In this document: positions 16,077 through 24,875 of the stretch, piece by piece
Numbering within the stretch: position 1 is the stretch's first letter
Layout of the letters: every line of letters begins with the position of its first letter
Notes under the pieces: generated by a model
What the model was told of the DNA's origin: nothing
The model's database searches: none
What the model saw: the letters and a program-made list of their open reading frames with translations, nothing else
Origin: Acidobacteriota bacterium
GTDB taxonomy: Bacteria > Acidobacteriota > UBA6911 > RPQK01 > JAJDTT01
Length of the DNA: 64,000 nucleotides
Reading direction: 5' to 3'
Assembly (NCBI GenBank): GCA_028874215.1
Contig: JAPPLF010000080.1
Coordinates: forward strand, 145,299 to 209,298
Made by a program: the position numbers and the translations under genes

Positions 16077-16997
16077 TCAACCTCTGAAACAGTGGTCGTT
16101 GTGCCATGCCAAGGCCCGGGAGGCGGGGCGTAGCTCCGGTTTCTGTGGGACTGCAATCCTTTTTCCATGAAGTGCGTAGTAGTCCCTGCCGTTCTCGAAC
16201 TCTTCCCGAATGCGACGGCTGACTTCGAAGTGGAGATCAGGAGAGACCGTAACGTAACCCCTGTCGAATAGCCGGTGAATGTCACTGCGAAGCAGCAGTC
16301 CGTTGGGTGGCTCGTGCTTGCCGCCGTCGCGATAGGGTCGAATATGGGCGGCATCCAACGCGGGCAAAGTCCGTTCCCGTGTAACTGCACATCGGCGCGC
16401 ATAAATTTCGGTCACGACCACGCGAAATGCCCCTTGGCCGAGCCGCGGCTGAATAATCTGGGGGTTGCCGTATCGTGAGCCTGGCTCCGCGATTCCACTT
16501 GGCGTTAGTTTGTTCAGCCGTTCATTGATGTCGTTCCAAAGCTGGAGGCCCTCAATATCGGCAGTGTTGTAGGTTTTTAGGGCTACGATGTTGGGGGACC
16601 AGCTCTTCGGCGCCGGAATCCAATCGGATTCGTCGAAAAAGAAGGGTTGGGTCAGAATACGGCAACCGATGTCAAAGTCACTGTGACCATCGGTCACCGT
16701 TCTTCGATACTTGGCAATGCGAAACCGCATTTGCCGCGCGGAACGCGCCCCGTTAGCTTCCCCAAATGCTTCCCAAGCAAGTGAGCATGGGAGTGTGCTG
16801 GCGTACGCGAAAATCCCACCGCCGACAATTACGTTTCTGGGGGCATGTAACTTGAAGAGGAAGAACTCGCCTTGTTGGAGGGCTCGAAAATTCTTGGGTG
16901 AGGGGGACCAGAAATTGACTTCCGGAAGATCAGGTTTTCGGCGGAGCATCTCGAACCAATCGTCGTCTGTAACAGCGACAACGAGTTTGATGCCCAT
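16077..16997 (-). CDS. HNH endonuclease with EVE/PUA-like N-terminal domain
   Basis: 306-residue protein. The N-terminal half (TDDDWFEMLRR, VNFWSPSPKNFRALQQGEFF, LFKLHAPRNVIVGGGIFA) has the strand pattern of a PUA/EVE-like modified-base reader. The C-terminal half is an HNH_2 nuclease: RRCAVTRERTLPALDAAHI, PNGLLLRSDIHRLFDRGYV with the His-Asn-His set complete, then EVSRRIREEFENGRDYYALHG. It is a widespread but poorly characterised family. It is first in a two-gene operon with another HNH nuclease carrying a different reader. Modification-dependent restriction is the likely role. Confidence 0.8.
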   Translation of the reverse strand: MGIKLVVAVTDDDWFEMLRRKPDLPEVNFWSPSPKNFRALQQGEFFLFKLHAPRNVIVGGGIFAYASTLPCSLAWEAFGEANGARSARQMRFRIAKYRRTVTDGHSDFDIGCRILTQPFFFDESDWIPAPKSWSPNIVALKTYNTADIEGLQLWNDINERLNKLTPSGIAEPGSRYGNPQIIQPRLGQGAFRVVVTEIYARRCAVTRERTLPALDAAHIRPYRDGGKHEPPNGLLLRSDIHRLFDRGYVTVSPDLHFEVSRRIREEFENGRDYYALHGKRIAVPQKPELRPASRALAWHNDHCFRG

Positions 16998-17185
16998 TAG
17001 AGTCTATCTCTGTCCCATAAGTTGCACACGAGCAAATCCAGCATAACTTTCTAACAATTTAGTAAATTAACGGATATGGACGCAAGTGTATGTTCGTAAT
17101 ATCCAGTTTCGGGTTATGGTAATTTTTGCCTCATTTTAGGCTGAGATGTTAATTGTCCGGGATTCGGAAACGTGGATAAAAACAC

Positions 17186-19711
17186 TCACCGGCTGGCGGC
17201 AACCAACATCGGATGATCCAAAGTATCCCCATTGGCCTGGAATCCGTGTCCGTCAGTATCCACGTAAATTGGATTCGTGAACGCCACCGGGTGCATCTTT
17301 GACTCGGGGCTCCGGCCCCAGCCTTTCTCCAGATTGGAGTTCTCGCCGGTGGCCACCACGATCAGGTGGGTGTCCCGCTCCAGTTCCACCTGGATCTCTT
17401 CGTCGAAGTTCACGACTCCATTCCGGAACATGCCGGGATGAGTATTACGCGTGTAGTTGTACCGTGGGTCCTGGCGGCTGTTGACCAGAACCTGGACCCG
17501 GTCGACGTCCAGCCAGTTGGGCGTCTGTACTCGGACCTTCAGGACCACCGACCCCTCTGAGATCACGCTGGACCCGATGGGCAGCCCATCCCCGGTCTCG
17601 ACGTGCAGGAAGGGCCCGTTGGTGATCATCATGCGTCCCGCCTTGGAGTTGGCGATGACCTCCGCCGTATCGATCTTCCCTGGATCGTCGGTCGAACTGG
17701 GCACGTAGGTCCTCCAATTTCCCACGCCGTTTCCGCCGAAGACCCGGTGGGCGTCGCTCACGGCGACGCACCACATGTGGCGTCCCTGGTTCAGCATCTG
17801 GAGCCAGCCGAAGGTCCGGTTCTCCCGTTGGGCGATCCCGCGCCGGTTCCGCACCGGATATGTGGGGTTCGGGTTCAGGATCTCGGCGCTCCAGATCTCG
17901 GCCGCGTCGATGAGTTCTTCGAAACCGACGAATCCTCCATCGCCCCGGCCGTCCCGGTCCCGGTCGTTGAAGACGTAACCCACGGTCGGGTGATTGGCCT
18001 GGACCCAGCGGTCGGGTCCGCCGCCGAATATATTGCGCAGGACGATGGCGTTGAGGCGGGGGTCATACTGCCAGACCGGAGCACCGCCGTCCTGGGTCAG
18101 CGGCGAGTACTTGAGGGGGAAGGAGTTGAAGTGCTGACCCTGCCCCGTGAGCTCGATACCGGGAACGGTTCGCAGCAGATCGGACAGGCCCAACTCGTCG
18201 ATGTAGGGCTGCCAGTCGTAGATGCGGTTGTGTTCCGTGGCCGGGATGAACTCCAGTTGCTCGGCGGCGAAGTTGATGATCCGGTCGTAGGTGTTGCAGT
18301 GGTTGTCGCCGCTGGGAGAGGAGTGGGCGTGGTAGTCGGTGCTGATCCAGCCGGTGGTGTCCACGGAACGTTCAAGAGTAGCTTCCACCGCCACGGTCTC
18401 TCCCGCGGGGACGGCAACCCGGCGTTCCACCAGGTTGAACTCGGGCCCCCGCGTGATCCGGATCAGGTAGTCGCCCGCAGGAACCTGCTGAGTGAAAGCT
18501 CCGTCGTGGGAGTGGTACTGGTGATCGCAGCCATGGGCCCGATAGTCCGTGCCGAAGTTGGGCGTTTCGGTCCCGTCGACACCCAGAAACTGGACCTTGG
18601 CCGGGGACGGATTGCCCCGGGAGTCCCGGACCCGGAAGCTTATAGCCGAGGCCACCGGCGGGGACAGGTCTAGATTGGCGGTCTTTCCTGCCGATACCTG
18701 GAGGTTCAATTCCTGATCGGGCCGTCCCAGGTCGGTGAAACGGATCGAATGATTCCCTGGAGGAAGCGGGAATGAAAACCGTCCTTCCGCATTGGGATAG
18801 AGGGGGAGATCGGTTCCACCGACGTTGAACAGCAGAGAGGATCGAATGGCCGGGTTCCCACTCTGGTCCACGGCGCTCCCCGTCACAGTCCCGGTCGGGC
18901 TCAGGACGGACGCAACCTGACCGTAGGCGGCCAGGGGGCTGTCCGCCACCGCCAGTGCAATCCCGAACTTTTTCTTTTCCCCAGGCCCCAACTCGACCTC
19001 TGCATCCAAGCTGGACAGCCCCTCCCTCTCCAGAGGCGCCCAGGCGTAGGATCGTTTGTCGAACGGATCGATGCTGTCGGCGACTCGAATCGCGCCGGCT
19101 TCCCACGTTGTTGAGAACTGAGCGAGGCGCTCGTATGCCGGTGGTGATTTCCAGACCGGTTGCGGCTGAATCTTCCGGGCCTCGCCGGACTGATTGTGAA
19201 ACGTCGAAAGGATCTCGACATGCTGCCACTCCGGCGCCAACCGGTAGACGTGGCGCTGGTAGAGTCCGTCCCCGCTGGCCGCCGTGCGGACGGTTTCGAT
19301 CTCGGCCCGGCCGCTGCTGCCGTCACTCACGATCCGGACGTAGCTGACGGGACCGGAAAGGTGTCCGGGCCGGAACGAGGTGATCTGGTCGTTGCCGGCG
19401 CCGGCCAGATCCAGGTCGAACAGAGTCCCCGGAATAATTTTGTACCGGTCATGCATCATGTTGGCCCGGCGTTCGGGCAGGTTTCCCCCAATGAGGGCGT
19501 GGATGCGATCGTTCCGAAGCACGAAGTCGCCGATGATGCCGTCCGCTTCCTTGCCGGCCGGCAGAAGATCCGTATTGTGCCGTCCGATCTCGACGGCTTC
19601 GGCTCCTCCTTTCTGGGCGACGAGAATGGCTGCCAACCACACGGCCATGCCGGCAACGAAGAGCAGCGGGATTCGGGGAAGACGCGAAAGTATCGAGGAG
19701 TTTGTAGACAT
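17186..19711 (-). CDS. CehA/McbA family metallohydrolase (PHP domain), exported
   Basis: 841-residue secreted protein. The N-terminal hydrophobic stretch RIPLLFVAGMAVWLAAILVA is a signal sequence. The middle part has carboxypeptidase-regulatory-like beta domains. The C-terminal third is a PHP-type metallohydrolase: GWISTDYHAHSSPSGDNHC, FIPATEHNRIYDW, PGIELTGQGQHFNSF and WCVAVSDAHRVFGG supply the metal-binding His and Asp residues. The family includes carbaryl- and carbamate-hydrolysing enzymes, but most members have unknown substrates. The frame is open to 19762; the ATG at 19709-19711 gives the signal peptide. It is divergent from the GHL10-like gene at 19838. Confidence 0.85.
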   Translation of the reverse strand: MSTNSSILSRLPRIPLLFVAGMAVWLAAILVAQKGGAEAVEIGRHNTDLLPAGKEADGIIGDFVLRNDRIHALIGGNLPERRANMMHDRYKIIPGTLFDLDLAGAGNDQITSFRPGHLSGPVSYVRIVSDGSSGRAEIETVRTAASGDGLYQRHVYRLAPEWQHVEILSTFHNQSGEARKIQPQPVWKSPPAYERLAQFSTTWEAGAIRVADSIDPFDKRSYAWAPLEREGLSSLDAEVELGPGEKKKFGIALAVADSPLAAYGQVASVLSPTGTVTGSAVDQSGNPAIRSSLLFNVGGTDLPLYPNAEGRFSFPLPPGNHSIRFTDLGRPDQELNLQVSAGKTANLDLSPPVASAISFRVRDSRGNPSPAKVQFLGVDGTETPNFGTDYRAHGCDHQYHSHDGAFTQQVPAGDYLIRITRGPEFNLVERRVAVPAGETVAVEATLERSVDTTGWISTDYHAHSSPSGDNHCNTYDRIINFAAEQLEFIPATEHNRIYDWQPYIDELGLSDLLRTVPGIELTGQGQHFNSFPLKYSPLTQDGGAPVWQYDPRLNAIVLRNIFGGGPDRWVQANHPTVGYVFNDRDRDGRGDGGFVGFEELIDAAEIWSAEILNPNPTYPVRNRRGIAQRENRTFGWLQMLNQGRHMWCVAVSDAHRVFGGNGVGNWRTYVPSSTDDPGKIDTAEVIANSKAGRMMITNGPFLHVETGDGLPIGSSVISEGSVVLKVRVQTPNWLDVDRVQVLVNSRQDPRYNYTRNTHPGMFRNGVVNFDEEIQVELERDTHLIVVATGENSNLEKGWGRSPESKMHPVAFTNPIYVDTDGHGFQANGDTLDHPMLVAASR

Positions 19712-19837
19712 GACGCCAATTATCCGGCGTTTGGCGTCAGAATCAAGTATGGAGAACGTCAAACAGTTGAGAATATTGCAGTTGTGACGATTGGGGTATG
19801 GCCGCCCCGGATGTGGTAGCCTGTGCCGGTTTCAAAT

Positions 19838-21481
19838 ATGTCCGTATTTCGTCCTGATTCCCCGATAAAGCGCCGGAGTTTCCTGAAAAGGGCCATGGCT
19901 GGGTATCTCCTGGCGCCCGGAATCCCGGTTCTCGCCGAGTCTCCGCTGACACTGTCCCGCGAGCATGTCAAGGCGGTTCACCGCAAGCGCCGGATCGTCA
20001 TGATGCAGGACGCCTACGGCGACGGCCACGGAGCGACTCCTTTTGGGGGCGATTTCGCCTCCTGGCTCCGCTACCGGTTCTCCTATCTGGACGAGCTGGA
20101 GACCCAGATCGACGCCATCTGGTGGGACATGGCCGCCCTGGCCGTCTATCCCAACCAGGGATTTCCGGCGGACGTCCAGGCGCGTTACGATGCCTTGGCC
20201 GCCGCAGGGACCGACCCTCTGAAGGCGCTGGTGGACGGTACCCACAGCCGGGGGCTGGAAGCCTTCTTCAACCACCGGATCAGCGAGGTGGAGTTGGACG
20301 GCAAGACCTTCCGGCTGAAGTCCGAGAACCCCGACTGGGTGATTCCTACCTGGTGGCCCCACGGCATGTGGAATCTGGCGGCCCCGGGACTGCAGGACTT
20401 CAAGCTCAGGAATTTGCGCTATCTGGCGGAGAATTACGACTTCGACGGCCTTCAGATCGACTTTGCCCGGCACACGCCCATCCTGCCCCCCGGGCGGCAA
20501 TGGGAGCTGCGGGGGCGGGTCACGGATTTCATCCGCCGGGTCCGGCTCATGCTCCTGGGTGTCGCGAAAAAACGCGGCCGTCCCTTCCTCCTGGCGGTGA
20601 GAGTGCCCAAGAGCGTCGAAGGCGCCAAGGTGGACGGCTTCGACCTGGAATCGTGGGCTCGGGGCCGCCTGGTGGACATCTTCACCATCGGCACCCGCTC
20701 CCAGGAGGTGGACGTGGCCTCCTTCCTGGCCATCGCAAAGGGCCGGGACATCAAGGTCCAGCCCTGCTGGGACGACCACCACGCTTCGGACGCCTACCAG
20801 TGGCAGCCCATCGAGTTCCTGCGCGGCGTGTACAGCAACTGGTGGCGCCAGGGCGCCGACAGCGTGGTCACCTGGAACTGGAGCAACGCGACGCGGAAAA
20901 CTTGCGTGCGTATGGGCATCCGTCCGGGTCCCGGCTCCCACGGCCAGGGGTATCGGGAGCTGGGAAGCCTGGAGAGCATGCGCCTTCGGGACAAGATCTT
21001 CGCCCTGGACCGGCGCGGGGCCTTTCCCTGGGCGGAAGGTTTCTTCAGCCGGAACGCCGATGCCCGCTTGCCGTTCCGCCTGAAGGAGGGAGGGAAACCG
21101 GTTCGTCTGGATCTCAGGATCGAAGAGGCCGTGGCGGCCGCGTCTGATCGCGTCGACTCCCTCAAGCTCCGGATCGTGCTTTTCGGCGCCGGACCGGAGA
21201 CGATGGTCCGGGCCCGTTTCAACGGCGGCGCCCTGACTCCGGTCCTCAGGGATGCCGAGTGGAAGGATGTCCAGATTTTCTCGCCCCGTCCCCAACCCAA
21301 TTCGGGGAGGGCGGCAAGGCAACGCGTCGACCCGGACCAGAGGCTGCTCAGGATCGAATACGAACTCGATCCCAGCACCTGCAGGGTCGGCCTCAACACC
21401 ACCGAGTTGGCCCTTTCGACTGAAGGGGCAGGCGAGGTGGTCAAACTGGAGAAGGTGGAGGTCCACCTCAACTATTCATGA
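19838..21481 (+). CDS. Tat-exported GHL10-like TIM-barrel protein
   Basis: 547-residue protein with a twin-arginine signal (IKRRSFLKRAMAGYLLAPG). The body is a TIM-barrel related to family-10-like glycosyl hydrolases (GHL10): VDGTHSRGLEAFFNHRIS, NYDFDGLQIDFARH with an acidic residue at the end of a strand, RPFLLAVRVPKS and VDIFTIGTRS. A beta-sandwich domain of about 130 residues ends it. It is a paralogue of the 23094-24731 protein. The start at 19838 is preferred to a GTG at 19823. The nitrilase-like gene downstream overlaps by 4 nt, so they act together, perhaps on a secreted glycan or amide. Substrate unknown. Confidence 0.78.
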   Translation: MSVFRPDSPIKRRSFLKRAMAGYLLAPGIPVLAESPLTLSREHVKAVHRKRRIVMMQDAYGDGHGATPFGGDFASWLRYRFSYLDELETQIDAIWWDMAALAVYPNQGFPADVQARYDALAAAGTDPLKALVDGTHSRGLEAFFNHRISEVELDGKTFRLKSENPDWVIPTWWPHGMWNLAAPGLQDFKLRNLRYLAENYDFDGLQIDFARHTPILPPGRQWELRGRVTDFIRRVRLMLLGVAKKRGRPFLLAVRVPKSVEGAKVDGFDLESWARGRLVDIFTIGTRSQEVDVASFLAIAKGRDIKVQPCWDDHHASDAYQWQPIEFLRGVYSNWWRQGADSVVTWNWSNATRKTCVRMGIRPGPGSHGQGYRELGSLESMRLRDKIFALDRRGAFPWAEGFFSRNADARLPFRLKEGGKPVRLDLRIEEAVAAASDRVDSLKLRIVLFGAGPETMVRARFNGGALTPVLRDAEWKDVQIFSPRPQPNSGRAARQRVDPDQRLLRIEYELDPSTCRVGLNTTELALSTEGAGEVVKLEKVEVHLNYS

Positions 21482-22353
21482 AAATCAGAATTGCGACTTG
21501 CCAATTTCCCGTGACCAGCGACATCCGGAGCAACCTGGGCTATGTGAAAAGACAGATGAAGGCGGCCCGCGACAAGGGAGCCGACCTGGCCCATTTTTCC
21601 GAGTGCTGCCTCGGCGGCTATGCCGGTGTCGACCTGCCTTCTCTTGAGGGTTACGACTGGGACCTGCTCCAGCGTTCAGCTCGGGAAGTGACCGAACTGG
21701 CCCGGGAATTGGGTCTGTGGGTGATCCTGGGGTCGAACCATCGCCTGAGCGGCGGTCATCTTCCGCACAACAGCCTCTACCTCATCGATCCCCAGGGGAG
21801 GGTCGTGGACCGTTACGACAAGCGGTTCTGCACCGGTTCCAGGACCCAGGTCCAGGATGACCTGAGCCACTACAGTCCGGGCAACCGGTTCGTGGTCTTT
21901 GAAGTCAACAGTGTCCGTTGCGGCATCCAGATCTGCCATGACTTCCGCTATCCGGAGCTTTACCGGGAGTACAAGCGGCGGGAGGTTCAGCTGATGTTCC
22001 ACTCCTACCACAACGGCGGAATGACGCTGGAGCACAAGCGGAAATATCACGACGTCTGGAAGGTGCTGGTGCTCGCTACCATGCAGACTTACGCCGCCAG
22101 CAACTACATGTGGATCAGTGTCAACAATACGACGCGCCGCCACAGCAGCGGCTCGAGCTTCGTTGTGCAGCCGGACGGTCTGATCGCCGGGAGGCTGCCG
22201 CTGCACCGTGCGGGAGTCCTGATATCGACCATCGATACCGAAGCGCCCTTTTACGACGCGTCGAAGGAATGGCGGTCCCGGGCGATGCGTGGCGTGTTCC
22301 ACAGCGGCACGCCGGTGGACGATCTCCGGTCCAAAGACCGGACCTGCCTATGA
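21478..22353 (+). CDS. Carbon-nitrogen hydrolase (nitrilase superfamily)
   Basis: 291-residue cytoplasmic amidase of the nitrilase superfamily with the full catalytic set: E42 in AHFSECCLGGY, K115 in DRYDKRFCTG and C153 in CGIQICHDFRYPE. The ATGA overlap with the GHL10-like gene shows translational coupling. The first line of the protein, KIRIATCQFPVTSDI, is standard for the family, so the start is secure. It is likely an omega-amidase or N-carbamoyl-type hydrolase acting on a product of the exported partner. No signal peptide. Confidence 0.9.
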   Translation: MKIRIATCQFPVTSDIRSNLGYVKRQMKAARDKGADLAHFSECCLGGYAGVDLPSLEGYDWDLLQRSAREVTELARELGLWVILGSNHRLSGGHLPHNSLYLIDPQGRVVDRYDKRFCTGSRTQVQDDLSHYSPGNRFVVFEVNSVRCGIQICHDFRYPELYREYKRREVQLMFHSYHNGGMTLEHKRKYHDVWKVLVLATMQTYAASNYMWISVNNTTRRHSSGSSFVVQPDGLIAGRLPLHRAGVLISTIDTEAPFYDASKEWRSRAMRGVFHSGTPVDDLRSKDRTCL

Positions 22354-22451
22354 CCGGTTCCGTTGGTTTGTGACAGACAACGGAAACGCGGGCGTCTCAC
22401 TCGAACTCCCGTTGGATTCAGCACCCAGGTTTTCTCAGCGGATTTTTGGAG

Positions 22452-22649
22452 TCAGACTTTCCTCGCGCTTCCGGCAGCTTTGAGGATGGCGTTTGCCGTG
22501 TGGCGGCTCTTCAAGTTTCGAGGAATCACCGGAATTTTGCCGTTTTTCAGACGTTTCCATTTTTCGTGGGAACCCTTTGCGTTTTTCCAGTACGCGAAAC
22601 CCCGTTTTGATATTTCTCTGGTTACGGAATTGTAGAGACTGCCAGGCAA
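22452..22649 (-). CDS. hicA: HicA-like mRNA interferase toxin
   Basis: 65-residue double-stranded-RNA-binding-fold toxin. The catalytic His is in NAKGSHEKWKR, followed by KIPVIPRNLKSRHTANAILKAAG, both diagnostic of HicA/YcfA. It starts with TTG (22647-22649), one base after the stop of the DUF1902 gene, so its translation probably depends on read-over from the partner. HicA toxins cleave mRNA independently of ribosomes. Here the partner is a DUF1902 protein instead of a classic HicB. Confidence 0.8.
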   Translation of the reverse strand: MPGSLYNSVTREISKRGFAYWKNAKGSHEKWKRLKNGKIPVIPRNLKSRHTANAILKAAGSARKV

Positions 22650-22650
22650 G

Positions 22651-22905
22651 CTATGCGGTCGCCCTTCCCATATCTGGATGCTGCCACAGAATTGCTGGGA
22701 TCAAGTCCTTGAAAGAATGCTCAGCGATCTCTGGAGCAGTCCAGTGGTTCACAATAATCAATTCAGGGGCCACGTCCATCATGATGGTCTCGAACTCCTC
22801 TAGATCGGCTGCCTCGATATGTAAGCCTTCTATATCGCTTCGGGAGTAGAAGACCTCTGCTTCGGCATCCCAAACAGCTTGCACTCTAAAGACCCGCTTC
22901 ATCAT
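22651..22905 (-). CDS. DUF1902 protein, probable HicB-like antitoxin
   Basis: 84-residue protein matching DUF1902: KRVFRVQAVWDAEAEVFYSR, SDIEGLHIEAADLEEFE. This short alpha-beta fold is similar to the N-terminal half of HicB antitoxins and lacks their DNA-binding tail. It lies directly upstream of a HicA-like toxin with a single base between stop and start. It is therefore the probable antitoxin. Who represses the operon is unclear because no DNA-binding domain is visible. Confidence 0.75.
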   Translation of the reverse strand: MMKRVFRVQAVWDAEAEVFYSRSDIEGLHIEAADLEEFETIMMDVAPELIIVNHWTAPEIAEHSFKDLIPAILWQHPDMGRATA

Positions 22906-23093
22906 TCGCTCTCCTGTTCGAAGAATCTAACCGAAGTCTACCACCACTTTTCGTCAGGAATGTTGTTCGGTGGCATGAGTTAACGATCCCAGGCCGCTTG
23001 CCGCCAAGAGTCGTAGCGAAGGCATCATTCCCCAGATGGAAAAATGGCGATGGTACTCACCACATCTTCTTGGACTCCTTCGGGTTTGCTCCG

Positions 23094-24731
23094 TCACCCA
23101 TACCGGATCCAGACTCTCAATTCCTCCAGCGTCAGCAGTTCGGAAGGGTCTCCGGCGTCAGGAGGCTGAACCGTCACGAGGAAGGAATTCTCGCCGTACC
23201 GCAGGTCGCGGGTCTCCCAACTGGACCAGCCCGGCAGGTCCGCGCCTGCGGCGCGCGGACGAGGTTGACCCTCTCCATTGACCCGCCAAGTGACACGGTC
23301 ATCCGCGGTGGAGTCGGCCCACCGCGTCTCGACCCGGACGCTGCTGGCCCGTTTCGGCCGGTCGGCGATCTTCAACTTCAGTTCGAATCGGGCGGACCCC
23401 GCCTGGGTGGCGAAGGAGAGGGGCAGTTGTCCCGGCCAGAGGCTCTCATTCATGTACCCGACCCGCTTCCGGTCCAGGTCGATCTGGTACATCTTGTCCA
23501 GGCCTGCCAGCACCTCCGGCTCACCGATCTCATGGAGGGAGTCGAACCGGGCGGGGTCGAGGAAGTTGAAGGCGTGCAGGCCGTCCACCCCTTCGTTCCA
23601 GAGCCGGTAGGCGGCCCCCCGGATCGCCTCCACGTGATCGAAGACGAACTTCCAACTCAGGCCGCCGTAAACCGGGATGCCGTGGTTCCGGCCCATTCGG
23701 ATCCATTCCTGCACCGGAAAGGAGTAGGGGAGGGAACCGAAACCGGCGATCAGGAAGTCCACCCAGCCGCGGGCGACCCACTCCTCCACGTCCAGTCCCA
23801 CCGAGAGGGCCAGATCGGGGGAGTCGGGGACTCTCATGGACAGGAGAATGGGCCGTCCCCTTTGTTTCCCGCGCTGCTCCAGGACTTGGTGGATGCGTTG
23901 GATGAGGTCGGTCATCACCGGCAGGTGGCGCCGCTCCTGTCCGTAGCGGAAGAGCAGGGGATGCCGGCACCAGTCCAGCTCGATCCCCTCCAGGTCGTAG
24001 CGCCGGCAGGCTTCCCGGACCACGCCCAGGAAATGGTCCCGCACCTCGGGGCGGACGTAGTCGTATGCGGGCCAGGAGAAGGAGATGGGGCCCAGCGAAC
24101 TGTTGCGAAAACGGTCGATGGTGCGCCTGCCGCCGTTGCCCCAATACTCCAGCAGCGCGTCGTGAGGATGATCTGCGGATTCACCGTTGATCCAGGGCAG
24201 GAACGTTTCCTGGAACCGCTCGGGACTGATGCGGGACTGGAGGAGATGGGGGTTCTCCAGTTTGAGCGGAGTCCAATACTGGATCCCCGAGTAAACGGCG
24301 CAATGGACGTCATTCATGCGGATGGAGAAGAAAAACTCCATGTTGTTGTCGTGGGCGAACTTCACGGCGGGCTGGACCGGATCGGGGCCCAGGGCCTGGA
24401 TGTTCTTCCGGGGCAAATCCCAATGAGGGATGGTGGCGAGGCCGCAGTGGGCCAGTCCGTTGACGTGGGTCCCCTTGAGATGGTTCATGCGCAGGGCGAG
24501 ATACTCGTCGACAGAATCGAACCGTTTCGGCCAGTGAGGGCGCCGTCCCAGATCCTGGGCTATCCCCGCCAGGTCGTCGGCGTCGTTGTTCCAGATGATC
24601 CGTTTCTTGCGGCTGCTTTGCTTGGATTGCTCTTGGCCCGGGGAGCAGCCGGATCCAGCGAGGGCGGGCAGCAGCGTCGTGGCGGTGGTAGCCGCCGCCG
24701 TGTTTTTGAGGAATCGTCTTCGGTTCTGCAT
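23094..24731 (-). CDS. Tat-exported GHL10-like TIM-barrel protein, paralogue of 19838-21481
   Basis: 545-residue protein with a Tat signal (NRRRFLKNTAAATTATTLLP) and a Cys soon after (AGSGCSPGQ), so it may be a lipoprotein. The barrel has YDLEGIELDWCRHPLLF, RPILLSMRVPDSPDL and WVDFLIAGFGS, which line up with NYDFDGLQIDFARH, RPFLLAVRVPKS and VDIFTIGTRS of the paralogue. The C-terminal beta-sandwich ends LLTLEELRVWIRYG. It is followed after a REP-containing gap by nothing on its own strand until 22905, so it is probably monocistronic. Glycoside hydrolase activity is inferred from fold only. Confidence 0.78.
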   Translation of the reverse strand: MQNRRRFLKNTAAATTATTLLPALAGSGCSPGQEQSKQSSRKKRIIWNNDADDLAGIAQDLGRRPHWPKRFDSVDEYLALRMNHLKGTHVNGLAHCGLATIPHWDLPRKNIQALGPDPVQPAVKFAHDNNMEFFFSIRMNDVHCAVYSGIQYWTPLKLENPHLLQSRISPERFQETFLPWINGESADHPHDALLEYWGNGGRRTIDRFRNSSLGPISFSWPAYDYVRPEVRDHFLGVVREACRRYDLEGIELDWCRHPLLFRYGQERRHLPVMTDLIQRIHQVLEQRGKQRGRPILLSMRVPDSPDLALSVGLDVEEWVARGWVDFLIAGFGSLPYSFPVQEWIRMGRNHGIPVYGGLSWKFVFDHVEAIRGAAYRLWNEGVDGLHAFNFLDPARFDSLHEIGEPEVLAGLDKMYQIDLDRKRVGYMNESLWPGQLPLSFATQAGSARFELKLKIADRPKRASSVRVETRWADSTADDRVTWRVNGEGQPRPRAAGADLPGWSSWETRDLRYGENSFLVTVQPPDAGDPSELLTLEELRVWIRYG

Positions 24732-24762
24732 GGTCCCTCCTGGCGGACGGGCGACTGTCTTG

Positions 24763-24870
24763 TCGCAGGAGGGGCGATTTCTAATCGCCCAATCTTCGTT
24801 GCTGAATTGGCATTGTGAAGATCGGCGGTTGGAAACCGCCGCTCCTTCGGCGGCAAGAAAGCCGCCGCTC
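24763..24870. repeat. REP-like palindromic cluster, three units
   Basis: Three related stem-forming units lie in the gap between two minus-strand genes. Unit 1 (about 24767-24797) and unit 2 (about 24818-24846) are inverted to each other; both follow the pattern AGGAG-sGGCGrTTTC-AACCGCC-ATCTTC. Unit 3 (about 24846-24870) is a shorter stem, GGCGGC/GCCGCC, flanked by the same GAGC edge. A two-unit version occurs at 38227-38304. The pattern is that of BIME/REP elements spread by RAYT transposases; no RAYT gene is present here. Confidence 0.75.
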
Positions 24871-24875
24871 CCTGA

